Assembly (NCBI GenBank): GCA_905206365.1
Contig: CAJLHF010000061.1
Location: 1-9,241, forward strand
Source of the DNA: an uncultured Sutterella sp.
GTDB taxonomy: Bacteria > Pseudomonadota > Gammaproteobacteria > Burkholderiales > Burkholderiaceae_F
Direction of reading: 5' to 3'
Length of the DNA: 9,241 nucleotides
Shown: positions 1-7,400 of the stretch, in pieces
Numbering within the stretch: position 1 is the first letter of the stretch
Layout of the letters: the number at the start of each line of letters is the position of its first letter
The notes under the pieces: model-generated
The model's database searches: none
Seen by the model: only the letters and a program-made list of their open reading frames with translations
Told to the model about the DNA's origin: nothing
Translations under genes and position numbers: made by a program

Positions 1-837
1 ACGGTTGTTGCGGTTGATGACGCGACGGTAAAGGTCGTTCAGGTCCGACGTGGCGAAACGGCCGCCGTCAAGCGCCACGAGCGGACGCAAATCGGGCGGG
101 AGCACCGGGAGAACCGTCAGGATCATCCACTCGGGACGGATGCCCGAGTGCTGGAAGCCTTCGAGGACCTTGAGGCGCTTGGCGTACTTCTTGATCTTCG
201 CTTCGGAATTGGTCGAACGGAGTTCTTCGCGCAGACGGTCGACTTCGCCGTCGATGTCGATCGTACGGAGAAGTTCGCCGATGGCTTCGGCACCCATCAT
301 GGCCTTGAAGTCATCGCCGAATTCGGCCGTGGCCTGAATGAATTCTTCTTCATTGAGCAACTGACCGCGTTCGAGCGTCGAGAGGCCCGGATCGACGACG
401 ATATAGGCTTCGAAGTAGAGAACGCGTTCGATGTCGCGCAACGGAATGTCGAGCACCATGCCCATACGGCTCGGCAGGCTCTTCAGGAACCAGATGTGCG
501 CAACCGGGCTCGCCAGGTCGATGTGCCCCATGCGTTCGCGACGCACCTTGGCGAGCGTGACTTCAACGCCACACTTCTCGCAGATGACGCCGCGATTCTT
601 GAGGCGCTTGTACTTGCCGCAAATGCACTCGTAGTCCTTCGTCGGGCCGAAGATCTTGGCGCAGAAAAGACCGTCGCGCTCCGGCTTCTGGGTACGGTAG
701 TTGATCGTTTCCGGCTTCTTGACTTCGCCGTACGACCACGAATGGATCTTCTCGGGACTCGCAAGACCAATGCGGATCGCATCGAAATGCTCGTCCTTCT
801 GGACCTGGTTGAAAATGTCGTTAAGCGCTGTTTTCAT
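1..837 (-). CDS. rpoC: RNA polymerase beta' subunit, N-terminal 279 residues (runs off the window)
   Basis: Beta' carries the Mg-binding active site and clamp of core RNA polymerase. Only the first 279 codons are here; the frame is open to base 1 with no frameshift. Seen: start MKTALNDIF, then the conserved clamp stretch KKPETINYRT near residues 40-49, and the zinc site with Cys71, Cys73, Cys86 and Cys89 (CxC...CxxC) that all proteobacterial beta' proteins carry. It continues through RRERMGHI, SLPSRMG and LRDIERVLYFEAY, ending in PVLPPDLRPLVALDGGRF and RRVINRNNR just ahead of the rudder region. The catalytic NADFDGD loop lies beyond the window. The ATG at 835-837 follows the rpoB stop by 16 nt; the nearest Shine-Dalgarno match (GAGGA, 848-852) is 10 nt upstream, longer than usual, so coupling to rpoB translation is likely. 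Identity is secure; the start is the natural one by family alignment. Confidence 0.98.
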   Translation of the reverse strand, partial: MKTALNDIFNQVQKDEHFDAIRIGLASPEKIHSWSYGEVKKPETINYRTQKPERDGLFCAKIFGPTKDYECICGKYKRLKNRGVICEKCGVEVTLAKVRRERMGHIDLASPVAHIWFLKSLPSRMGMVLDIPLRDIERVLYFEAYIVVDPGLSTLERGQLLNEEEFIQATAEFGDDFKAMMGAEAIGELLRTIDIDGEVDRLREELRSTNSEAKIKKYAKRLKVLEGFQHSGIRPEWMILTVLPVLPPDLRPLVALDGGRFATSDLNDLYRRVINRNNR

Positions 838-853
838 CGCTTAAGTTTCCTCA

Positions 854-3800
854 TCAGTTCTTCACGAGGTCGATGTCGATACCCAACGACCGGATTTCCT
901 TGACCAACACGTTGAACGACTCGGGCATACCCGCTTCGATCTTGTGATCGCCCTTGACGATGTTTTCGTACACCTTCGTACGACCGTTCACGTCGTCGGA
1001 CTTGACGGTCAGCATTTCCTGCAGGACGTACGACGCACCGTAGGCTTCGAGGGCCCACACTTCCATTTCGCCGAAACGCTGGCCGCCGAACTGGGCCTTA
1101 CCGCCCAACGGCTGCTGCGTTACGAGCGAGTACGGCCCCGTGGAACGGGCATGCATCTTGTCGTCGACGAGATGGTGGAGCTTCAGGTAGTGCATGTAGC
1201 CCACGGTCACGGGACGTTCGAAGGGTTCGCCCGTACGGCCGTCGTAGAGACGCGCCTGCGTCTTGGCGGGCGTCAGTTCGAGGCGCTGGGCTTCATCGTC
1301 CGGGAACGCGAGGTCGAGCATCATGCGGATCTGCTCTTCGCTCGCACCGTCGAAGACCGGCGTCGCGAAAGGCATGCCGTTCTTGAGGTTGCGGGCGAGT
1401 TCCATGATCTCTTCGTCCGTGAGACTGTCGAGATCTTCGGTCTTTCCGGTACGGTTGTAGACCTCATTCAGGAACGAGCGGATCTGACGAGCCGTTTCGG
1501 TCTTGAGCATTTCTTCGATGCGCCAGCCGATACCCTTGGCGGCCCAGCCGAGGTGCACTTCGAGAACCTGACCGATGTTCATACGGGACGGAACGCCGAG
1601 CGGGTTGAGTACGATGTCGGCGGGACGACCGTCGGCCATGTACGGCATGTCTTCGACCGGGCAGATCTTCGAGACCACACCCTTGTTACCGTGACGGCCG
1701 GCCATCTTGTCGCCGGGCTGCAGACGACGGCGTTCGGCGATGTAGACCTTAACCATCTTAAGCACGCCCGGGGGCAGTTCGTCACCACGGGTGAGCTTGT
1801 TCTTCTTGAGCTCGTACTTGCGGGCGTTTTCGGCACGCGTGTGTTCGATCGCCTGCTTCGTGAGTTCGATGTTGTGCTGAGCGGTCTCTTCTTCCATGCG
1901 GAGATTGAAGAGGTCGTAGCCCTGCATCGCATTGAGAACGTCGGCCGTCAGGATGCCGTCCGCGCCGAGCCCTTCGAGCTGCATCGTGGAGACGACCTTG
2001 TGGCCCGCAAGCTGACGACGCAGACGGTCGAACGCGTCGCGTTCGACGATGCGAAGCTGGTCGTCGAGATCACGGTGATACTGCTTCAGTTCGTCGGCGA
2101 TGATGCTTTCGGCACGCTTGTCGCGCTTGACGCCGTCACGCGTGAAGACCTGAACGTCGATCACGGTACCGGTCATGCCCGAGGGAACGCGAAGCGACGT
2201 GTCCTTCACGTCGGAAGCCTTTTCACCGAAGATCACGCGCAGGAGCTTTTCTTCCGGCGTGAGCTGGGTTTCGCCCTTCGGCGTCACCTTGCCGACGAGC
2301 ACGTCGCCCGCCTTCACCTCGGCACCGATGAAGACGATGCCCGAGTCGTCAAGACGGTTGAGCTGGTTCTCGGAAAGGTTCGAGATGTCGCGGGTGATTT
2401 CTTCCGGCCCGAGCTTCGTGTCGCGCGAAACAACCGAGAGTTCTTCGATATGGATCGACGTGTAGCGATCGTCGGCGACGACGCGTTCGGAGATCAATAC
2501 CGAGTCTTCGTAGTTGTAGCCGTTCCACGGCATGAACGCGATCAGCATGTTCTGACCGAGAGCGAGTTCGCCCATGTCGGTCGAAGCACCGTCGGCGAGC
2601 ACGTCGCCGCGAGCGACATGGTCGCCCTTCACGACGATCGGACGCTGATTGATGTTCGTCGACTGGTTCGAGCGGGTGAACTTCTGCAGGTTGTAGATGT
2701 CCACGCCCGTTTCACCGGCCACGCTCTCTTCGTCGTTCACGCGAATAACCACGCGGTTGGCGTCGACGTAGTCGACGACGCCGCCGCGGCGAGCCTGGAC
2801 GGTCGTCTTCGAGTCGACGGCCACCGTGCGCTCGATCCCGGTACCCACAACGGGCTTTTCGGGACGCAGGCACGGCACGCCCTGACGCTGCATGTTCGCG
2901 CCCATCAAAGCACGGTTCGCGTCGTCGTGTTCGAGGAACGGAATCAACGCCGCGGCGCAGGAAACGATCTGCGACGGCGCGACGTCCATGTACTGGATGC
3001 GATCGGGCGAAGCAAGAATGGTTTCGCCGTTGTCGCGCGCGGACACGAGTTCCTGCGTGAGACGGCCTTCGTCGTCCATTTCCGCATTTGCCTGGGCAAT
3101 GATGTACTTGCCTTCTTCAATGGCGGAGAGGTAATGGATTTCCTGCGTCGCCACGCCGTCGATCACCTTGCGGTACGGCGTTTCGAGGAAGCCGTACTCG
3201 TTGAGGCGCGCGTAAAGGGCGAGCGAGTTGATCAGGCCGATGTTCGGACCTTCCGGCGTTTCGATCGGGCAGACTCGACCGTAGTGGGTCGAGTGCACGT
3301 CGCGCACTTCAAAGCCCGCGCGTTCGCGCGTCAGACCGCCCGGACCGAGAGCCGAAATACGACGTTTGTGCGTGATTTCGGAAAGCGGATTCGTCTGGTC
3401 CATGAACTGCGAGAGCTGGCTCGAACCGAAGAATTCGCGAATGGCCGCGGAGATGGGCTTCGAATTGATGAGGTCCTGCGGGGTCAAACCGTCGCTTTCG
3501 GCCTGGTTGAGGCGTTCCTTGACAGCTCGCTCGACGCGCACGAGGCCGGAGCGGAACTGGTTTTCGGCGAGTTCGCCGACGCAACGAACGCGACGGTTGC
3601 CGAGGTGGTCGATGTCATCGACGCCGTTGACGGCGCAGTCGCGAACGACACCGTTTTCATCGATGAGCTTGACGTTGTCCTGACCGTTGCGAAGCGCGAC
3701 GAGAAGAGCCATCGTGTCGACGATGTCTTCGTTCGTAAGCGTCATCGCGCCCTCGGCCGAGTCGCGACCGAAGCGGGCGTTGACCTTCATGCGACCCACG

Positions 3801-5014
3801 CGCGACAGATCGTACGCGTCGGCATCGAAGAAGAGACGCTTGAAGAGCGTTTCGACGGCGTCTTCCGTGGGCGGTTCGCCCGGACGCATCATGCGATAGA
3901 TCGCCACGCGAGCCGAGAACTGATCGGGCGTGTCGTCGAGACGAAGCGTATTGGAGATGTACGCGCCGTGGTCGAGCTCGTTCGTGAAGAGCGTTTCGAT
4001 CTGAGCGACGCCCGCCGTGCGAAGCTTCGAGAGGAGACCTTCGGTGATTTCTTCGTTGCAGTTCGCGAGGAGTTCGCCCTCGGAGTCGACGACCGCCTTG
4101 GCGAGCACGCGACCGAGCAGGTACTCGTCGGGCACGACGATCGAGGTCATGCCAGCCTTCGTCATGTCGCGGACGTGTTTGGCGGTGATGCGCTTGTCGC
4201 GGGGCACAATGATCTTGCCGTCGGGCCCTTCGATGTCAAAGGAGACGGTCTGACCCTTCAAGCGTTCGGCCACGAAGGGAAGTTCGGCGCCGACGGTGCG
4301 CAACGTGAAGCGGTCGAAGTCGAAGAAGCGCGCAAGGATGTCCTCGGCCGTGAAACCGATGGCCTTGAGAAGAATCGTGCCGGGCATCTTGCGACGACGG
4401 TCGACGCGGAAGTAGAGAATGTCCTTCGCGTCGAATTCGAAGTCAAGCCAGGAGCCGCGGTACGGAATCACGCGCGCGGAGAAAAGGAGCTTCCCGGAGG
4501 AATGAGTCTTGCCCTTGTCGTGCTCGAAGAAAATGCCCGGGGAGCGGTGGAGCTGGCTGACGATGACGCGCTCCGTCCCGTTGACGATGAAGGAACCCTT
4601 CTCCGTCATGAGCGGGATTTCGCCCATGTAGACGTCGTTCTCGCGGATTTCCTTGACGGTTTCCGGCTGCGCGGCTTCGCGATCGTAAATTTCGAGACGA
4701 ATCTTGGCGCGCAGGCGGCTGCTGAACGTAAGACCGCGCAACTGGCACTCGGCGACGTCGAACTCGGGCTCGGCGAGTTCGTAGTTGACGAACTTGAGGC
4801 AAGCGTAACCGTTGTGGCTGCGGATCGGGAAGATGGAAGAGAATGCTGCCTGAAGCCCGACGGTAGCGTTGCGGGCGGCAGGAGCGACATTCGCCTGCAG
4901 GAATTCTTCGTAGGAACGAAGCTGAGTATCAAGCAGGGAAGGCACTTCAAGGACGCTCGGACGAGAGGCAAAGCTCTTCCGAATGCGCTTCTTTTCAGTG
5001 AACGAGTACGACAT
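854..5014 (-). CDS. rpoB: RNA polymerase beta subunit, complete
   Basis: Beta is the second large catalytic subunit of core RNA polymerase and the rifampicin target. The chosen start (ATG at 5012-5014) gives 1386 residues, beginning MSYSFTEKKRIRK like E. coli MVYSYTEKKRIRK; E. coli has 1342. An ATG 18 bases upstream is open but lacks family support, and GGAG at 5020-5023 sits 5 nt before the chosen start. Visible in order: the rifampicin pocket GSSQLSQFMDQ near residue 530, with Asp539, His549 and Ser554 at the places of E. coli 516, 526 and 531, so a wild-type, rifampicin-sensitive-looking site; NGYNYEDS with the acidic pair near the active centre; GDKMAGRHGNKG at 1101-1112, whose Lys1103 and Lys1111 match E. 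coli 1065 and 1073; and the C-terminal clamp segment GGKAQFGGQRFGEMEVWALEAYGA. It stops with TGA, 16 nt before rpoC. The family-wide DVHPTHYG reads DVHSTHYG here, a small variation. Confidence 0.98.
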   Translation of the reverse strand: MSYSFTEKKRIRKSFASRPSVLEVPSLLDTQLRSYEEFLQANVAPAARNATVGLQAAFSSIFPIRSHNGYACLKFVNYELAEPEFDVAECQLRGLTFSSRLRAKIRLEIYDREAAQPETVKEIRENDVYMGEIPLMTEKGSFIVNGTERVIVSQLHRSPGIFFEHDKGKTHSSGKLLFSARVIPYRGSWLDFEFDAKDILYFRVDRRRKMPGTILLKAIGFTAEDILARFFDFDRFTLRTVGAELPFVAERLKGQTVSFDIEGPDGKIIVPRDKRITAKHVRDMTKAGMTSIVVPDEYLLGRVLAKAVVDSEGELLANCNEEITEGLLSKLRTAGVAQIETLFTNELDHGAYISNTLRLDDTPDQFSARVAIYRMMRPGEPPTEDAVETLFKRLFFDADAYDLSRVGRMKVNARFGRDSAEGAMTLTNEDIVDTMALLVALRNGQDNVKLIDENGVVRDCAVNGVDDIDHLGNRRVRCVGELAENQFRSGLVRVERAVKERLNQAESDGLTPQDLINSKPISAAIREFFGSSQLSQFMDQTNPLSEITHKRRISALGPGGLTRERAGFEVRDVHSTHYGRVCPIETPEGPNIGLINSLALYARLNEYGFLETPYRKVIDGVATQEIHYLSAIEEGKYIIAQANAEMDDEGRLTQELVSARDNGETILASPDRIQYMDVAPSQIVSCAAALIPFLEHDDANRALMGANMQRQGVPCLRPEKPVVGTGIERTVAVDSKTTVQARRGGVVDYVDANRVVIRVNDEESVAGETGVDIYNLQKFTRSNQSTNINQRPIVVKGDHVARGDVLADGASTDMGELALGQNMLIAFMPWNGYNYEDSVLISERVVADDRYTSIHIEELSVVSRDTKLGPEEITRDISNLSENQLNRLDDSGIVFIGAEVKAGDVLVGKVTPKGETQLTPEEKLLRVIFGEKASDVKDTSLRVPSGMTGTVIDVQVFTRDGVKRDKRAESIIADELKQYHRDLDDQLRIVERDAFDRLRRQLAGHKVVSTMQLEGLGADGILTADVLNAMQGYDLFNLRMEEETAQHNIELTKQAIEHTRAENARKYELKKNKLTRGDELPPGVLKMVKVYIAERRRLQPGDKMAGRHGNKGVVSKICPVEDMPYMADGRPADIVLNPLGVPSRMNIGQVLEVHLGWAAKGIGWRIEEMLKTETARQIRSFLNEVYNRTGKTEDLDSLTDEEIMELARNLKNGMPFATPVFDGASEEQIRMMLDLAFPDDEAQRLELTPAKTQARLYDGRTGEPFERPVTVGYMHYLKLHHLVDDKMHARSTGPYSLVTQQPLGGKAQFGGQRFGEMEVWALEAYGASYVLQEMLTVKSDDVNGRTKVYENIVKGDHKIEAGMPESFNVLVKEIRSLGIDIDLVKN

Positions 5015-5019
5015 GGACA

Positions 5020-5023
5020 CTCC
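5020..5023 (-). promoter_or_regulatory. Shine-Dalgarno site fixing the rpoB start
   Basis: GGAG on the minus strand, 5 nt before the ATG at 5012-5014. It supports this start over the in-frame ATG at 5030-5032, which would add six residues (MPNGVS) absent from E. coli beta. Confidence 0.7.
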
Positions 5024-5179
5024 GTTCGGCACTAGGGATGAACCAAAAAGTCGGATCTTGGAGGAACGCGGAACCTATGGACGCCGAAAAGCCGCTCGGC
5101 ACTTCAGACAGGCATCTGAGTCCGCGCGGCGAACAAATCATCGAGCAGTGTGTTGGGACCGGTTCATCAAGGAAAGAGA

Positions 5180-5230
5180 CTTTGATCTGTGTTCCTTAAG
5201 GTTTATGCGGGAGGGGAACCTAGATCAAAG
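5180..5230 (-). other. Long RNA stem in the rplL-rpoB gap (RNase III-site-like position)
   Basis: Perfect 9-base inverted repeat CTTTGATCT (5222-5230 on the minus strand) and AGATCAAAG (5180-5188), followed inward by a 2x2 internal loop and five more pairs (GTTCC/GGAAC, 5215-5219 with 5191-5195), closing a loop of about 19 nt. In E. coli the rplL-rpoB spacer carries a stem cut by RNase III; the same role here is inference from position and shape. The outer arm at 5226-5230 is also part of the attenuator hairpin at 5225-5250, so the lower parts of the two structures exclude each other. Confidence 0.5.
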
Positions 5231-5250
5231 CCTCCTTGCGGAGGCTTTGA
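5225..5250 (-). terminator. Attenuator-like hairpin between rplL and rpoB
   Basis: Eleven perfect base pairs (TCAAAGCCTCC with GGAGGCTTTGA) closed by a GCAA tetraloop, with a further G-U pair possible at the base. The minus-strand RNA then reads AUCUAGG, so there is no proper U tract. A strong hairpin with a weak U tail fits a partial terminator. In E. coli most transcripts stop in this gap, which keeps L7/L12 output well above beta/beta'. The position match supports the same role here, but efficiency cannot be read from sequence. Confidence 0.6.
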
Positions 5251-5266
5251 CGCAGGGCAGTGATCC

Positions 5267-5295
5267 ATTATCGCCTGCCCCGCGGAGTAATTCAA
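5267..5295 (-). promoter_or_regulatory. Candidate internal promoter for rpoBC
   Basis: On the minus strand TTGAAT (5290-5295) and GATAAT (5267-5272) are separated by exactly 17 nt: four of six and five of six matches to sigma70-type boxes. The -35 box lies 9 nt past the rplL stop, and the predicted start near 5260 is upstream of the attenuator hairpin, so its RNA would still meet that hairpin. A 6-bp hairpin (GGGCAG/CTGCCC, 5255-5260 with 5275-5280) spans the -10 region. Moderate box quality only. Confidence 0.45.
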
Positions 5296-5304
5296 CAAAC
5301 GGAA

Positions 5305-5682
<378 letters not shown>

Positions 5683-5724
5683 TTTATAGCTCCGTATTAC
5701 GTAGTGTTTGTTTTGAAAATGAAA

Positions 5725-6255
5725 TTAGGCAGCAGCCTGTTCCTTGGCATCGCGCACGGCAGCCACGGTGCGCACGAAACGCGCCGGGACTTCGTTGATG
5801 GTGCGGACGAACTTCGCGATAGGTTCGTTCATCGTAGCCATCAACTTGGCAATGAGCTCTTCGCGGCTCGGCATTTCGGCGAGGTTCTTGACGGCTTCCA
5901 CGTCCATGACGTAGTTGGCCATCGCACCGCCCTTGATGACGAGCTTGTCATTGCCCTTGGCGAAGTTGACGAGAACCTTGGCGGCAGCGACGGGATCGGC
6001 GGAGAAACCGTAGACGAGCGGACCAACGAACTGGTCGGCAAGCCCGGCAAACTCCGTACCTTCCACGGCACGGCGAACCAACGTGTTCTTGACAACACGC
6101 AACGTCACACCATTCTTACGCGCTTCCGCACGAAGCTTGGTGACGGCCTCAACGCTCAGCCCACGGTATTCGGCGATGACAATCGCGGAAGAGTTGGCAA
6201 CGATGCCAGCAACTTCCTCGATGACAGCCGCTTTATCTTGACGATTAAGACCCAC
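5725..6255 (-). CDS. rplJ: Large ribosomal subunit protein uL10, GTG start
   Basis: L10 anchors L12 dimers to the 50S stalk base next to L11 and, as the L10-L12 complex, represses its own mRNA. The chosen start is GTG at 6253-6255, giving 176 residues that begin (M)GLNRQDKAAV, matching MALNLQDKQAI of E. coli; GGAG at 6263-6266 is 6-7 nt upstream. The frame stays open 41 codons further, but that extension is unlike any L10 and would cover the hairpins before the start. Visible: IAEYRGLSVEAVTKLRAEAR, RVVKNTLVRRAVEGT, VGPLVYGFS, and FAKGNDKLVIKGG. The C-terminal L12-binding helix region is slightly longer than in E. coli (165 residues in total) and holds two 10-residue copies at 147-156 and 158-167 (AKFVRTINEV and ARFVRTVAAV). 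It sits 42 nt before rplL and behind a 449-nt leader. Confidence 0.96.
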   Translation of the reverse strand: MGLNRQDKAAVIEEVAGIVANSSAIVIAEYRGLSVEAVTKLRAEARKNGVTLRVVKNTLVRRAVEGTEFAGLADQFVGPLVYGFSADPVAAAKVLVNFAKGNDKLVIKGGAMANYVMDVEAVKNLAEMPSREELIAKLMATMNEPIAKFVRTINEVPARFVRTVAAVRDAKEQAAA

Positions 6256-6262
6256 GGTCTGG

Positions 6263-6266
6263 CTCC
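6263..6266 (-). promoter_or_regulatory. Shine-Dalgarno site fixing the rplJ GTG start
   Basis: GGAG on the minus strand, separated from GTG (6253-6255) by 7 nt. There is no ATG at this end of the L10-like sequence, so this site and the protein alignment decide the start. It begins 7 nt after the 8-bp hairpin at 6274-6299. Confidence 0.75.
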
Positions 6267-6273
6267 ACTCAGA

Positions 6274-6314
6274 GGTGTCCGAAACGAATTCCGGACACCG
6301 GTTTAAATAACCGG
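6274..6314 (-). promoter_or_regulatory. Two adjoining hairpins in front of the rplJ ribosome binding site
   Basis: Upstream hairpin: CCGGTT/AACCGG (6309-6314 with 6298-6303, 5-nt loop). Downstream hairpin: GGTGTCCG/CGGACACC (6292-6299 with 6274-6281, 10-nt loop), all eight pairs perfect. They share bases 6298-6299, so both cannot be fully formed together. The second ends 7 nt before the Shine-Dalgarno site, so it may control ribosome access or stabilise the 5' side of rplJ. Function is inference; the pairing is plain in the sequence. Confidence 0.55.
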
Positions 6315-6417
6315 CGCACTTCTGAGAGTTTTGGCTGTTTTTTTGTATTCGACCGATCGCTCGGTGCGAAAGAAACACAACGCAATATCTCTCTTCGGTT
6401 TACCGTCTGCGCTGGAC

Positions 6418-6472
6418 GTCTTGGCGGTTCCTTCGAAGGTACACGGAAAGATTCCGTTCGAAGACACAAGAC
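6418..6472 (-). promoter_or_regulatory. Probable L10 (L10-L12) autoregulatory mRNA site
   Basis: Nested stems on the minus strand: outer GTCTTG/CAAGAC (6467-6472 with... the reverse arms 6418-6423), middle CTTCGAA/TTCGAAG (6457-6463 with 6431-6437), and inner CGGAA/TTCCG with a 3-nt loop (6452-6456 with 6444-6448). The inner and middle stems join with six unpaired bases on the 3' side only (6438-6443), the kind of lopsided bulge seen in L10 sites. It lies about 160-220 nt before the rplJ start, similar to E. coli, where L10-L12 binds the leader and lowers rplJL translation. No covariance-model search was possible, so the assignment rests on shape and place. Confidence 0.55.
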
Positions 6473-6704
6473 CATTAAAAGTCCGGCGGCGTGCATCCAA
6501 TGCCTTTCCCGAATACACGGCTCCAGATCTCTCCAGCGGTCTTTGACAGCGGCAGGAGTTGCCTCCTGCCACCCAAAGCCCTTGAGGCCTCACGACCTCG
6601 AGAGGGAACGAATTCCCCCGGACGTCTCCCCGTTGCGGGGGAGTCGCAACGCTGTTTCCGGCGTTGTCGACAGGAGCGTCCACCCCTGAAAAGTTTCGTA
6701 CCGA

Positions 6705-7400
6705 TTAGGCGTTGATCGAACCGATGTCAACGCGAACACCGAGGCCCATCGTCGAGGAGACGGCGACCTTGCGGAGGTACTGGCCCTTGGCGGAAGCAGG
6801 CTTGAGCTTGTTGAGCTGGTCAACGAGAGCGGCAAGGTTCTTCTGCAGACGTTCGGCTTCGAACGAAGCACGACCGATCGGGGCGTGGATGATACCGGCC
6901 TTGTCGGCGCGGAACTGGACCTGACCGGCCTTGGCGTTCTTGACGGCCTGGGCGACATTCGGGGTCACGGTGCCGACCTTGGGGTTCGGCATGAGGCCGC
7001 GCGGACCGAGGATCTGACCGAGCTGGCCGACAACGCGCATGGCGTCGGGCGAGGCGATCACGACGTCGAAGTCGAGTTCACCGGCCTTGACCTTGGCGGC
7101 GAGATCGTCGAAACCGACGATGTCGGCACCGGCTTCGCGAGCGGCGTCGGCGTTGGCGCCCTGCGTGAAGACGGCGACGCGAACCGACTTGCCCGTGCCT
7201 TCCGGCATCACGACGGCGCCGCGAACGGCTTGGTCGGACTTGCGGGGGTCGATACCGAGCTGGATCGCCACGTCGACGGATTCGTCGAACTTGGCAGTAG
7301 CGGTGGCCTTGACGAGGTTGAGAGCGTCGATGGCGGCGTAGGCCTTGCCCGCTTCAACCTTGCCCTGAAGGGCCTGCATACGCTTCGTAAGCTTAGCCAT
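6705..7400 (-). CDS. rplA: Large ribosomal subunit protein uL1
   Basis: L1 forms the mobile stalk at the E-site side of the 50S subunit and, when in excess, represses the L11-L1 message. The 231-residue product (E. coli 234) starts MAKLTKRMQALQGKV and shows the family landmarks in order: DESVDVAIQLGIDPRKSDQ, RGAVVMPEGTGK, the second-domain stretch EAGADIVGFDDLAAKV, and the diagnostic GPRGLMPNPKVGTVT near the middle. Near the end is GQYLRKVAVSSTMGLGVRVD. Its ATG (7398-7400) overlaps the rplK stop as TAATG, sharing one base, and a strong GGAGGGG lies at 7406-7412 inside rplK. This points to translational coupling, which lets one L1 target upstream of rplK control both genes. The frame is complete. 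Confidence 0.98.
   Translation of the reverse strand: MAKLTKRMQALQGKVEAGKAYAAIDALNLVKATATAKFDESVDVAIQLGIDPRKSDQAVRGAVVMPEGTGKSVRVAVFTQGANADAAREAGADIVGFDDLAAKVKAGELDFDVVIASPDAMRVVGQLGQILGPRGLMPNPKVGTVTPNVAQAVKNAKAGQVQFRADKAGIIHAPIGRASFEAERLQKNLAALVDQLNKLKPASAKGQYLRKVAVSSTMGLGVRVDIGSINA

Larger units (their letters stand above)
6256..6704 (-). other. Untranslated rplA-rplJ spacer, structured leader of the L10 genes
   Basis: No gene of recognisable family lies in these 449 bases. A spacer of this size is normal here (E. coli has one of about 400). In RNA order it holds: CAACGC/GCGTTG (6661-6666 with 6647-6652); CTCCCC/GGGGAG (6638-6643 with 6626-6631), whose loop can instead pair with 6645-6651; a hairpin with a UUCG loop (6602-6619); a GCAA-capped stem GGCAGGAG/CTCCTGCC (6551-6570); the probable L10 site (6418-6472); and two hairpins just before the rplJ start (6274-6314). 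I found no convincing promoter: TTTAAT-like boxes near 6476 lack a proper -35. Transcription probably continues from the promoter before rplK. Confidence 0.7.

Noticed and set aside
148..903. Plus-strand open frame across rpoC
   Set aside because: In codon register with rpoC; the same codon-usage shadow.
944..5035. Stop-free frame of 1363 codons on the plus strand across rpoB
   Set aside because: It is in exact codon register with rpoB, so its stops would need TTA, CTA or TCA codons in rpoB. A GC-rich, highly expressed gene avoids these. The translation has no recognisable domain.
5083..5121. Small inverted repeats GCCGA/TCGGC and CAGA/TCTG in the rplL-rpoB gap
   Set aside because: Four to five base pairs each, expected by chance in GC-rich sequence.
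6256..6378. Extension of L10 by 41 residues at the N-terminus
   Set aside because: The residues do not resemble L10, the alignment and GGAG support GTG at 6253-6255, and the region is structured leader.
6543..6548. TTGACA on the plus strand
   Set aside because: No -10 box at the right distance and no plus-strand gene follows.
6303..6683. Minus-strand open frame of 126 codons in the rplA-rplJ leader
   Set aside because: GTG start with weak ribosome site, no family likeness, and it covers several RNA hairpins and the probable L10 site.
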